The notes beneath the pieces are model-generated. The model worked only from the letters and a program-made list of their open reading frames with translations, made no database searches and was not told the DNA's origin. 64,000 nucleotides of DNA from Chloroflexota bacterium (GTDB lineage Bacteria > Chloroflexota > Anaerolineae > UBA4142): NCBI GenBank assembly GCA_016219275.1, contig JACRBM010000038.1, forward strand, positions 79,986-143,985. The letters are read 5' to 3'. This document shows positions 1 to 7,531 of the stretch, piece by piece (positions within the stretch are counted from its first letter, which is position 1; each line of letters starts with the position of its first letter). The position numbers and the translations under genes are program-made.

Positions 1-920
1 ACCATCAAATAGATCGCGAGAATGAATAGAATGGTCGGAATGAAAATCGCGAGCGCGAGCAGAACATTCCCGCGCGTGATAATCGCCATCACCGCGGTCG
101 CGATGAGCGCAAAGATCGCGTACGGCAACATTTTGCCGAGGATGATTTGAAACGGCGTGACCGGCGCGGAGAGCAGGAGCGTGAGTCGCCGGTTGATCTT
201 CTCGTCCATAAAACTGCTGGTGAAGAAAATACTGATGAACGTCACCGGCATGATGTAGAGGAACGCGACGATCACTTGCGCGAACGGCGCGGGCGGCGTC
301 ATCAACGAGGGGATGATGATTTCTTTATCGCTCGCCGCGTCAATCCGGATTTCGGAGAGTTTGCCTTCGGTCTGGATTTTTTCGAGTTGCTTTTGCAGCG
401 CCGCGTCGCTCGCGCGCGCGGGCGCGGTGGTCGGCGGCGCGGTCAACGTCTCGTCGAGTGCGCCGCGCGGCGCGGCGTCGGTGGGTGAATCGAGGTAGTT
501 GATTTCAACACGCAGAGGAAACGCGCGCGTCAATTCGTACGTCGCGTAGATGCGACCCAGTTCTTGCTTTTCAAGGTAGCGTTTGAGCGCGCCGACCGCG
601 TAGAGCGATTTGTTATCGCGCCGTGCGCGCACGCGCGCGCCGTCAATGTACGCGTCGAGCGCGTGTTGCTCGAGAAGAGTCTTGCCGCGTGTCGCATCCG
701 TGGCGACGACGGCGAAGCGATTATCGCGCATCGCCGGCGCGTCGGGCGACACGCCGACGCGATACAATCCGTTGCCGAGTACGGACATTTCACGGAACGC
801 GAACGCCGACAACGCGAGCGCGCCAAGCAACAACACGACGGTGAGTGGACTCGCGCCGCCGCTGAACCGTTTTTGTAGGCGCGTAATTTCGCGCAGCGCG
901 ATGGTGAGGATGGGGCGCAT
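1..920 (-). CDS. ABC-2 type transporter permease (3' end beyond window)
   Basis: The reading frame is open from an ATG at 920 to the left edge, so about 306 N-terminal residues are visible. The N-terminus (MRPILTIALREITRL) is followed by one membrane segment, then a roughly 170-residue extracytoplasmic region, then at least two more membrane segments near the edge with the stretch FTSSFMDEKINRRLTLLLSAP. This is the NatB-like ABC-2 permease architecture, in which two terminal membrane blocks flank a large external loop. The partner ATPase is expected upstream of this gene's start or beyond the edge and is not seen. Family assignment is by pattern; the substrate is unknown. Confidence 0.75.
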   Translation of the reverse strand, partial: MRPILTIALREITRLQKRFSGGASPLTVVLLLGALALSAFAFREMSVLGNGLYRVGVSPDAPAMRDNRFAVVATDATRGKTLLEQHALDAYIDGARVRARRDNKSLYAVGALKRYLEKQELGRIYATYELTRAFPLRVEINYLDSPTDAAPRGALDETLTAPPTTAPARASDAALQKQLEKIQTEGKLSEIRIDAASDKEIIIPSLMTPPAPFAQVIVAFLYIMPVTFISIFFTSSFMDEKINRRLTLLLSAPVTPFQIILGKMLPYAIFALIATAVMAIITRGNVLLALAIFIPTILFILAIYLM

Positions 921-933
921 GTAAGTCTAAATC

Positions 934-1005
934 GCTGATAGCAGATGGCAGACAGTATCACGTTGCGAATTGCGACGGTCGCCGTTTTATCTGCCGACTA
1001 TTGGG
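934..1005. repeat. short degenerate heptad repeat (left part 934-957)
   Basis: Units of seven bases (GCTGATA, GCAGATG, GCAGACA) are followed at 990-1005 by a looser complementary stretch containing TCTGCCGAC. It lies just upstream of the ABC-2 permease gene and belongs to the heptad family found throughout the window. Confidence 0.5.
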
Positions 1006-1038
1006 GGTGCGTAGGTTCCCCGTTCGTGTCTTGGAGTG

Positions 1039-1275
1039 TCATGCACCTACTGGAATTCTTTCGCGGAGAATCAAATCAGCAATGGGTAATGCTCTTAACT
1101 CTAATCGCGATAGATCAATAAACTTGCTGGCGTCCTCAATCTCGACGCCAAGGACCCGATTATTTGTGTCGAAATCCAGCACGACCCCTGGCGCAATTTC
1201 TTCGGACTCGGTACTTGCTTCGTCGGCAAGTTTTATATAGAGCATATCGCTATCCGAATGGTATTCAAAAAGCAT
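1039..1275 (-). CDS. DUF2283 domain-containing protein
   Basis: The product is 78 residues. It begins MLFEYHSDSDMLYIKLAD and contains SEEIAPGVVLDFD and VLGVEIEDAS, the hallmark strands of the DUF2283 family, small proteins of unknown function that often lie next to DUF4258 or toxin-like genes. The frame extends further upstream, but the ATG at 1275 is chosen because AAGGAGG lies 7 nt before it. No partner gene is evident. The upstream spacer is occupied by a heptad repeat. Confidence 0.85.
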   Translation of the reverse strand: MLFEYHSDSDMLYIKLADEASTESEEIAPGVVLDFDTNNRVLGVEIEDASKFIDLSRLELRALPIADLILRERIPVGA

Positions 1276-1387
1276 AGTCTTGCCTCCTTCAAGGTTTGAA
1301 ACGACGGTCGAAAAACGCATTGTGGACCGTCTCACCATCAGATGTCGCGGACAGTTGTCGAGAAAAGTTTCGTCGTCGGTTCGACTC

Positions 1388-1436
1388 GCCATTTGCCATT
1401 TGCCATCCGCTATTTGCTATTCGCCATTCGCCATCC
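1388..1436. repeat. degenerate 7-bp tandem repeat
   Basis: Six consecutive units of the form GCYATTY (GCCATTT, GCCATCC, GCTATTT, GCTATTC, GCCATTC, GCCATCC) fill the spacer between the DUF2203 and DUF2283 genes. Confidence 0.75.
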
Positions 1437-1440
1437 ACGG

Positions 1441-1815
1441 TCAGTCGAGCGGTTGTCTCCCGGCGTAGCCGGAATCGAGCGCATGCCAGAATTCGATGGC
1501 GGTCTCGCCGCGTTTCCAACATAGGTAGACTAGTTCCCCATCGCGGTACGCGGGGAAATCCACCAAGCCCGCGTCAATATCCTTGAGTTCGCAACCCAGG
1601 TCTTTGAACGCGTTGAGGCAATCGTTGAATTGTTTCATCGCAACGACGTACTCGCTCGAATGTTTATTGCCGCCATTCCCGTCCGCGTGCGCGAGCACGG
1701 ATTGAAGCGACGCGCCTTGGGCGATCAGCAGATCGCGCAGACGGATGATCTCGTCGAGCAAGGCATTGATTCGCGGAAGCAGTGCGGTGGCTTCTGCGTG
1801 CGTAAATACTTTCAA
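1441..1815 (-). CDS. DUF2203 domain-containing protein
   Basis: The product is 124 residues, starting at a TTG (MKVFTHAEATALLPRINALL) with GAGG ten bases upstream. The N-terminal 'FTHAEATALLPRI' helix and the C-terminal 'YLCWKRGETAIEFWHALDSGYAGRQPL' region match the DUF2203 family. That family has about 120-140 residues, an acidic-helical front half and a conserved W-H-x-x-x-x-G-x-x-G-R-x-P tail. Its function is unknown. It sits between the DUF2283 gene and the peroxiredoxin, all on the same strand, with 133 bp separating it from the peroxiredoxin stop. Confidence 0.85.
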   Translation of the reverse strand: MKVFTHAEATALLPRINALLDEIIRLRDLLIAQGASLQSVLAHADGNGGNKHSSEYVVAMKQFNDCLNAFKDLGCELKDIDAGLVDFPAYRDGELVYLCWKRGETAIEFWHALDSGYAGRQPLD

Positions 1816-1852
1816 GGGGAAACAACCTCGCCAAAACTGTGTCTACTCCGCC

Positions 1853-1929
1853 CAACCTTCGCAAGGTTGAGCAATCACCAAAAACCGGAAAAACGTTGAG
1901 GCAACGCGCGGGACTTGCGTTGCCCCAAC
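1853..1929. repeat. two small inverted repeats
   Basis: CAACCTT-CGC-AAGGTTG (1853-1869) is a short palindrome whose core recurs at 30115-30129 and 30160-30174. A second hairpin at 1895-1929 pairs GGCAACGC with GCGTTGCC. Both lie downstream of the peroxiredoxin stop and could act in termination, though neither has a clear U-tract. Confidence 0.5.
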
Positions 1930-1948
1930 CAATAGGCGCTCCGAAAGA

Positions 1949-2437
1949 TTACCCGAGTTTTCGCAATTCCGCCAAGAGGTCGGCGTTGTCGGGCAAGATG
2001 CCGGGTTCGTACAGTTTCACCCAACGAATAATACCTTGCTTGTCTACGATGAAAATCGAGCGGTCAGGACGACCCAGCTTTGGATTGAACACGCCGTACT
2101 TTTGGGCGACCTCGCCGTGGGGCCAGAAATCGGCGACGAGCGGATACGAGATGCCGCCCAACGCTTTGCCCCACGCCTGCTTGGAAAAGATGGGGTCACT
2201 GCTGATAGCCAGAACCTGGCTATGCAATCCTTCGAATTCGGCGCGTTGCGCTTCGTAGGAAGGAATTTGCTTGTCTCAGGTCGCGGTGAACGCGAACGTG
2301 TGAAACGCCAGCACGACATTTTTGCGCCCGCGATAGTCGCTCAGTTTGATTTCGAGACGAGCAACCTCGGGCTTGGTGATGACGCCGGGCAACGTAAAGT
2401 CCGGGGCGACTTCACCGACGCGAAGCAGATCGGACAT
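1949..2437 (-). CDS. peroxiredoxin (AhpC/TSA family), probable selenoprotein with Sec54
   Basis: A redoxin that should reduce peroxides with an active-site chalcogen. The start is ATG 2437 ([18 protein letters not shown]) with AAGGAG 8 nt upstream. The frame is broken only by one TGA (2276-2278, codon 54), in the context [20 protein letters not shown]. In relatives this position is the peroxidatic Cys of the TxxC motif. After it the same frame continues with perfect family sequence ([46 protein letters not shown]) to TAA at 1949. Total length is 162 residues including Sec, normal for the family. There is no cysteine elsewhere, so it would be a one-selenol enzyme. A bulged stem-loop candidate lies at 2229-2263. 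Selenocysteine is inferred; a point nonsense mutation is the alternative but less likely given the exact position. Confidence 0.85.
2229..2263 (-). promoter_or_regulatory. candidate SECIS-like stem-loop of the peroxiredoxin (weak)
   Basis: Downstream of the TGA the transcript can fold CCUUC/GAAGG, then GAA/UUC, then GCGC/GCGC closed by an AAC loop. There is a 4-nt bulge on each side. The apical loop is 29-31 nt after the TGA, within the bacterial range. It lacks the G-containing loop seen in the other two genes, so this one is tentative. Confidence 0.35.
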
Positions 2438-2485
2438 AGTTGACTCCTTGTAAATGGAACAGCGATCGGTTGACACTCTGGCTCG

Positions 2486-2514
2486 ATTGTACCAGTACTG
2501 ACGCGGGTTGTCAA
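2486..2514 (-). promoter_or_regulatory. sigma70-type promoter of the peroxiredoxin gene
   Basis: Reading leftward, TTGACA (2514-2509) is followed after exactly 17 bp by TACAAT (2491-2486). The leader to the ATG at 2437 would be roughly 40 nt. Its -35 box overlaps that of the divergent transporter promoter. Confidence 0.75.
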
Positions 2515-2536
2515 ACAAAATGCTTTCAGATATAAT
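2508..2536 (+). promoter_or_regulatory. sigma70-type promoter of the first sugar ABC operon
   Basis: TTGTCA (2508-2513), a 17-bp spacer and a perfect TATAAT (2531-2536) precede the permease gene at 2706, giving a leader of about 160 nt. The -35 hexamer shares bases 2509-2513 with the leftward -35, so only one polymerase can occupy the pair at a time. Confidence 0.75.
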
Positions 2537-2705
2537 CATCGTGTCAAAAACCTCACGGTTCAAGATGATGAATTCTTGTCCAATTCTTCACGTGTGATTT
2601 ACCATCCACCCATACTCTCTTTACAATCATACGCGATCTTATCGCACTGCCAGGACAACTCACCCTCAGGTTCCGCCTGATTCAGTGTAGCAGCATGGAG
2701 GTTGT

Positions 2706-3704
2706 ATGGCGACCCGTTCGGTTGAAATGACCGGCGTCACCACCACACGCCGCTCATCGGTTCGGATATGGCGACGGGCGCAAGAAGTTTCGCTCGGGTA
2801 TTTGTTGCTTGCGCCCACGTTAATCATCCTCATCGTTTTCGAGATCTTCCCCATCTTTTATGGTTTGTATATCAGCGCCTGCGATTGGCGTCTGACTTGC
2901 GTGGATTTCATCGGAATCAACAACTACCTGCGCGCGTTTGACGACTCGGCTGTGTGGCAATCGTTGTTGGTCACGGCGACGTATTCGATCATCGCGGTGC
3001 CGGTGCAGTTGGGGTTGGGCTTGGGGTTGGCATATCTGTTGTTTCAAAAAGTGCGCGGGCAACAATTTTTCCGCGTGCTCTTTTTTACGCCCTACATCAC
3101 GTCAACCGTCGCCTCTGCCGCAGTGTGGAGTTTTCTCTACAATCAAGACAAGGGCTTGATCAACGCGATCCTCACGCGGCTTGGCTTGCCGGCATTTCGC
3201 TGGCTCGGCGAACGCACCGGCGTTTTCCAATTGCTGGCGAATAATTTCAACGTGGATTTGCCGGGCTGGGCGGATGGTCCCAGTCTCGCGATGGTCGCGC
3301 TCGTCATCTACACAACCTGGGTCTTTGTCGGCTACGACATCGCGATCTTTCTCGCCGGCTTGGGCAACATTCCAACCGAACTGTACGACGCCGCCAAAGT
3401 GGACGGCGCGAGCGGTTGGACTCTGTTTCGTCACATCACCTTTCCCCTGCTTTCCCCCACGACGTTTTTCTTGTTGATTCTCACCGTCATCGGCACGTTC
3501 AAAGCGTTCAACCACATCTGGGTGATGACCCAGGGCGGTCCGGTGGATGCGACGACGACGACGAGCATCTATATCTTCAAACAGTTGTTCCAGTTCAATC
3601 GCTACGGCTATAGCGCGGCGCTATCGTTCATCCTGTTCGCGGTAATTCTGGCGCTGACGATCTTCCAAAACCGATTCGCCGGTCGCCGCGTGGTGTATGA
3701 TTAG
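2706..3704 (+). CDS. sugar ABC transporter permease, MalF/UgpA type (cassette 1)
   Basis: A 332-residue inner-membrane permease of a carbohydrate importer. A roughly 30-residue cytoplasmic N-terminus precedes six predicted membrane segments, the first at about 31-52 (LLLAPTLIILIVFEIFPIF). The EAA loop that contacts the ATPase is visible near residues 226-250 (YDAAKVDGASGWTLFRHITF). GGAGG lies 4 nt before the ATG. It is the first gene of a three-gene cassette (this permease, a second permease, a binding protein) and is clearly paralogous to the permease at 6515. No ATPase gene is near, so a shared MalK/MsiK-type ATPase elsewhere is inferred. Confidence 0.93.
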   Translation: MATRSVEMTGVTTTRRSSVRIWRRAQEVSLGYLLLAPTLIILIVFEIFPIFYGLYISACDWRLTCVDFIGINNYLRAFDDSAVWQSLLVTATYSIIAVPVQLGLGLGLAYLLFQKVRGQQFFRVLFFTPYITSTVASAAVWSFLYNQDKGLINAILTRLGLPAFRWLGERTGVFQLLANNFNVDLPGWADGPSLAMVALVIYTTWVFVGYDIAIFLAGLGNIPTELYDAAKVDGASGWTLFRHITFPLLSPTTFFLLILTVIGTFKAFNHIWVMTQGGPVDATTTTSIYIFKQLFQFNRYGYSAALSFILFAVILALTIFQNRFAGRRVVYD

Positions 3705-3781
3705 AAATTGGAAATTAGAGATTGGAGGTTGGAATCTGGAGATTAGAAAATATCAAATTTCCGCTTTCCAATCTTTCCTTT
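3702..3781. repeat. degenerate heptad repeat in inverted arrangement
   Basis: Units such as TTGGAAA, TTAGAGA, TTGGAGG, TTGGAAT and CTGGAGA (3708-3750) are followed by complementary units TTTCCGC, TTTCCAA, TCTTTCC (3757-3780). The transcript could form an imperfect hairpin between the two permease genes. Confidence 0.8.
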
Positions 3782-3797
3782 CCTAGCGAGGATTCCG

Positions 3798-4685
3798 GTG
3801 ACAATCACAACAAATAAGCTTCCGAAAATATCGCTCAACCGCGTACTGATTTACAGCGTCTTGATTCTCGGCGCGCTTGCATCGGTGACGCCGTTCATTT
3901 ACATGGTGATGACTGCCTTCAAGACGTACGGCAGCGCGACGACGAACGTCGGGTGGCCCTGGGCGCCGTTCGGCGATGAGCCGCTCCAGTGGATCAATTT
4001 CACCGAAGCGGTTGAAACGAGCGGCAAGGATACGCAGTGGCAAACCTTCTTGTTCATTCGCTACTTTGCGAACAGTGTCATCACGAGCGTGATCATTGTC
4101 GCGGGCACGGTCATCACGTCGGTGCTAGCGGCGTACGCGCTCACCCACATCAATCTACCCGGGCGCAACCTCATTTTCATGTTGATTCTCGCGACGATCA
4201 TGGTGCCGAACGATCTCACGCTCGTGCCCAAAGTCGTGATGATGTTCAACTTGAAATGGTACAACACGTACCTCGCGTTGACCGTGCCGTTCCTCGCCAG
4301 CGTGTTTGGCATCTTTTTGATTCGCCAATTCTTTCTGCAGATACCGAAAGACTTGTTCGACGCCGCGCGGATGGACGGCGCGGGACATTTGCGCTATCTC
4401 ATCACCATCGTCGTACCGTTGAGCAAGCCCGCCATCGTGACGACCGCGCTCCTCAACTTTATCTGGGCGTGGGACAATTTCAAATGGCCCCTGCTCGTCA
4501 CGCGCGATAGCAATATGCGCGTCCTCGCCGTCGGCTTGCAACAATTTCTCGTGAGCGAAGGCGGCACCAAAGTGCAATTGATGATGGCATTCGCGGCGAT
4601 GGTCGTCGTACCTATTGTGGTCTTTTACTTCTTTACGCAAAAATATTTTACCGAGGGGGTGATCACGACCGGTATCAAGGGTTAG
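3798..4685 (+). CDS. sugar ABC transporter permease, MalG/UgpE type (cassette 1)
   Basis: A 295-residue second permease subunit starting at GTG 3798 with GAGG 8 nt upstream. Six membrane segments are expected; the first follows residue 18 (VLIYSVLILGALASVTPFIY). The EAA motif is at about residues 186-209 (FDAARMDGAGHLRYLITIVV). A 'WAWDNFKWPLLV' segment and the C-terminal TEGVITTGIKG are typical of MalG-like carbohydrate permeases. It pairs with the MalF-type subunit upstream and the lipoprotein downstream. Confidence 0.93.
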   Translation: MTITTNKLPKISLNRVLIYSVLILGALASVTPFIYMVMTAFKTYGSATTNVGWPWAPFGDEPLQWINFTEAVETSGKDTQWQTFLFIRYFANSVITSVIIVAGTVITSVLAAYALTHINLPGRNLIFMLILATIMVPNDLTLVPKVVMMFNLKWYNTYLALTVPFLASVFGIFLIRQFFLQIPKDLFDAARMDGAGHLRYLITIVVPLSKPAIVTTALLNFIWAWDNFKWPLLVTRDSNMRVLAVGLQQFLVSEGGTKVQLMMAFAAMVVVPIVVFYFFTQKYFTEGVITTGIKG

Positions 4686-4700
4686 TGTCCCAGGTTTGCA

Positions 4701-4833
4701 GTTGGAAGTTAGAAATTGGAAATTGGAAATTGGAAATTAGTGCTTAGAGGTTGGCGTGTTGATCCAAAAGACGCGATTCCAACATCCAACGTCTAACATC
4801 AAACCTCCAACCTCCAACGTCCAACATCCAATC
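4701..4833. repeat. large heptad repeat pair between permease and binding protein
   Basis: Left arm 4701-4740 carries five TTGGAAA-like units. Right arm 4775-4833 carries at least eight CCAACNT-like units (CCAACAT, CCAACGT, CTAACAT, CAAACCT, CCAACCT). The arms are mutually complementary and could form a long imperfect stem in the mRNA ahead of the binding-protein gene. Confidence 0.85.
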
Positions 4834-4850
4834 CCAGGAGGAGAAAGAAA

Positions 4851-6371
4851 ATGCGTACGTTCAAGTTCGTTTCGCTGATCGCTTTGGTGATTCTCGCGCT
4901 CGTCGCGGTGAGTTGCGCCGCGCCGACGCCCGAACCGACCAAGCCCCCGGCGCCAACGGCGGTCCCGGCAACCAAAGCTCCGGCGGCAGAGCCGACCAAA
5001 GCGCCCGCCCAACCGACAACGGCGCCGGCAACCGCCGCACCCAAGCCCACCGAAGCGCCCAAGCCCGTGACGGTCACCAATCCGCCAACCTCGCCCGAAA
5101 TGGTGGACGCGATTGATTTAATGGGCAAAAAAGTGACGGTGACGTACTGGCACCAACGCCCGCAAGCACAACAAGAATTGTTGCAGTCCATGCTCGACGA
5201 ATTCAACAAGACGAATCCGTACGGCATCACCGCCAAAGCCGAAATCGCTGGCGCATCGTATCCCGACGTGTACACCAAAGTGAGCGCGGCGATTCAAGCC
5301 AGTCAACCGCCGGAAATGTCCGTCGCGTACCAGAACCAAGCCGCGTTCTATCGCGGTTCGAACGCCGTCGTCAACATTGATCCGTTTCTCAAGAGCAAAA
5401 AATACGGCTTGAGCGAAGCGGATGCAAAAGACTACGTCCAGGCATTCCTCGACACCGACCAGAATCCACAATTCAAGAACGAGCGCCTCGGCTTCCCGAC
5501 CCAGCGTTCCGCCGAGGTGATGTACGTCAATATGGACTGGTTGAAGAAACTGGGTTACAACGAAATCCCGAAGGATTGGAAGACCTGGGAAGAAGCGGCG
5601 TGTAAAGCCGCGGATCCCGCGACCAAAAAGTACGGCTGGGCATTCCGCCATGACGCGTCCAACTTTGCGTCCCAGGTATTCTCGCGCGGCGGGCGCATCC
5701 TCGCCGCGGATGGACAGTCCTACGCGTTCAACAGCCAAGCCGGCGTAGACACGCTCGCGATGATTCAACGCATGTTCAAGAACAAGTGCGCGGTCGAAAT
5801 TCCGGTCGCCGAACGCAACGGCGAGCAGACACGCTTTGGCAACGGCGAAGTCCTCTTCGTCTTCGCGTCGTCTTCCGGTATGTCGTTCTATCAGGACTCG
5901 GTCGCCAAGGGCGCAAAATTTGCGTGGGATATTTCGTTGTTGCCGCAGAGCGGCGCCAAGCCCGCGATGAACCTCTACGGCGCGAGCGCCTCGATCTACA
6001 AGACCACGCCGGAAAAAGAACTCGCCGCGTGGCTCGTGATCAAGTTCCTCGGCGAAAAAACGCAGACCGCCAAGTGGGCGGCGGCGACCGGTTATCTGCC
6101 GGTGCGCCAAAGCGCGAAACAGGACGTGATTGACACGCTCAAAAAGAATCCCGCGTGGGGTCCCGTCGCCGATTCGTATGCCAAGATTTTCGACTGGGTG
6201 CAGTACTCGATGATCGAATCGCCGGTCGCCGGCTACGACCCGGTGCGTGACAACATTGACAAAAAAATGATGACGCTCGTCCTCACCGATTTCACCGTTG
6301 ACCCAAAGAAATTGCTTGACGATGCGGTGAAAGAAGCGAATCAAATCTTGAAAGAGAACGCGCCCAAGTAG
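4851..6371 (+). CDS. carbohydrate ABC transporter substrate-binding lipoprotein (cassette 1)
   Basis: A 506-residue extracellular solute-binding protein (family 1/MalE-like) that captures sugar for the two permeases upstream. The signal peptide ends in lipobox LVAVSC, with Cys22 as the lipidation site. Residues 23 to about 80 are a Pro/Thr/Ala linker (repeats such as PTKAPA) tethering the domain to the surface. The binding domain starts near KKVTVTYWHQRPQ and ends around residue 500. AGGAGGAG lies upstream of the ATG. The ligand cannot be read from sequence. Confidence 0.93.
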   Translation: MRTFKFVSLIALVILALVAVSCAAPTPEPTKPPAPTAVPATKAPAAEPTKAPAQPTTAPATAAPKPTEAPKPVTVTNPPTSPEMVDAIDLMGKKVTVTYWHQRPQAQQELLQSMLDEFNKTNPYGITAKAEIAGASYPDVYTKVSAAIQASQPPEMSVAYQNQAAFYRGSNAVVNIDPFLKSKKYGLSEADAKDYVQAFLDTDQNPQFKNERLGFPTQRSAEVMYVNMDWLKKLGYNEIPKDWKTWEEAACKAADPATKKYGWAFRHDASNFASQVFSRGGRILAADGQSYAFNSQAGVDTLAMIQRMFKNKCAVEIPVAERNGEQTRFGNGEVLFVFASSSGMSFYQDSVAKGAKFAWDISLLPQSGAKPAMNLYGASASIYKTTPEKELAAWLVIKFLGEKTQTAKWAAATGYLPVRQSAKQDVIDTLKKNPAWGPVADSYAKIFDWVQYSMIESPVAGYDPVRDNIDKKMMTLVLTDFTVDPKKLLDDAVKEANQILKENAPK

Positions 6372-6380
6372 TGCTCACCA

Positions 6381-6417
6381 GACCCGAAGGGTTCGCTTCG
6401 CGAAAACCCTTCGGGTC
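6381..6417. terminator. inverted repeat terminator after the first binding-protein gene
   Basis: A 13-bp perfect stem GACCCGAAGGGTT/AACCCTTCGGGTC with an 11-nt loop starts 9 bp after the stop. It is very similar to the element at 10170-10206, but with the loop in the opposite orientation. Confidence 0.7.
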
Positions 6418-6456
6418 TTGCTCCCAACTTGACAAACTTGAGCACGCCAAGCAAAA

Positions 6457-6490
6457 TGGACTCTGACGGCGCGTGCGCCGCCAGAGTCCA
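6457..6490. repeat. hairpin in the leader of the second ABC cassette
   Basis: TGGACTCTG pairs with CAGAGTCCA, with an inner GGCGC/GCGCC stem, just upstream of the GTG start at 6515. It could be a processing signal or attenuator between cassettes. Confidence 0.5.
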
Positions 6491-6514
6491 TTCCACTTGC
6501 GCAAGGAGACATCG

Positions 6515-7531
6515 GTGTCTAATCCCGCCACATCCGTCCCGCTCAAACAAGCATCGGCAAAAACAACGTTGGTCGAACGTCAACGCGTTGACTGGATCGG
6601 CTACGTTTACCTTGCCCCGGCTTTGCTAATTCTAACTGTGTTCCACATCTTGCCGGTCGGTTACGCGTTGTGGATCAGTACGCAAGGCGGCAGAATCCGC
6701 GCGTTTCGTTTCATCGGTCTGGATAATTACATCAGCACACTCGAATCGCCGGAATTCTGGGGCGCGCTCGGCAACACGGTGTGGTACGTGTTGGGCACCG
6801 TGCCGGTCAACATCGCGCTCGGTCTGTTCGTCGCGTATCTGCTGTTCCAAAAAATTCGCGGGCGCGGCGTGTATCGCGTCGTTTATTTTTTGCCGCATGT
6901 CATCTCGTCGGTTGCCTCCGCGATTGTGTGGGCGTGGGTGTTCAACCCCACCGGCGGGATCGCGAATCGGTTGTTCGAATTGATCGGCTTGCCGCAACAA
7001 AAATGGTTGCTCGAATCGGACGGCGTGTTCAAGTTGATTGGAATGCAACTGGGTATCCCGTTGCCGAGCTGGGCGTTCGGTCCCAGTCTTGCGTTCGTCT
7101 CGGTAATGATCTTTGCAGTGTGGCAAGCCCTGGGTTTTGACGTCATCATTTTTCTCGCCGGTCTCACGAACATCAACCCGGAATTGTACGAAGCCGGTCG
7201 CATTGACGGCGCGAACGGTTGGCAATTGTTCCGCCACATCACGATTCCCTTGCTCACCCCGACGATTTTTTTCATCCTCGTCATTTCCATTATCGGCTCG
7301 TTCCAGGCATTCAATCACATTTACACGATGAACATCGCCGCGTCGCAACCGCTCGGCGGTCCGCTCGGCACGACCCGCACCGTCAGCATCTATATGTTCG
7401 ACCAACTCTATAGCCAGAATCGCGCGGGGTACGCCACCTCGATTGCGGTCGTCCTGTCATTCATCATCTTCGCGCTGACACTCGTCCAATTCCGCTACTT
7501 TGAGCGCAGCGGAGAAAAGGAGAACGCATGA
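6515..7531 (+). CDS. sugar ABC transporter permease, MalF/UgpA type (cassette 2)
   Basis: A 338-residue permease paralogous to the one at 2706. Both share IG-x-x-NY, AYLLFQK-x-RG, SVASA-x-VW-like stretches and GPSLA. The EAA loop is near residues 224-248 (YEAGRIDGANGWQLFRHITI). The frame is open upstream, but GTG 6515 is chosen because AAGGAG lies 6 nt before it, which removes a 14-residue hairpin-encoded extension. The gene ends in an ATGA overlap with the next permease, indicating translational coupling. Confidence 0.92.
   Translation: MSNPATSVPLKQASAKTTLVERQRVDWIGYVYLAPALLILTVFHILPVGYALWISTQGGRIRAFRFIGLDNYISTLESPEFWGALGNTVWYVLGTVPVNIALGLFVAYLLFQKIRGRGVYRVVYFLPHVISSVASAIVWAWVFNPTGGIANRLFELIGLPQQKWLLESDGVFKLIGMQLGIPLPSWAFGPSLAFVSVMIFAVWQALGFDVIIFLAGLTNINPELYEAGRIDGANGWQLFRHITIPLLTPTIFFILVISIIGSFQAFNHIYTMNIAASQPLGGPLGTTRTVSIYMFDQLYSQNRAGYATSIAVVLSFIIFALTLVQFRYFERSGEKENA

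Noticed and set aside
1276..1392. N-terminal extension of the DUF2283 protein
   Set aside because: The extension is not family-like, and AAGGAGG marks the internal ATG at 1275.
2276..2278. Genetic-code change (TGA read as Trp or another sense codon)
   Set aside because: TGA is used as a normal stop for many genes here, including several ATGA overlaps, and the three internal TGAs all fall at catalytic Cys positions rather than at random residues.
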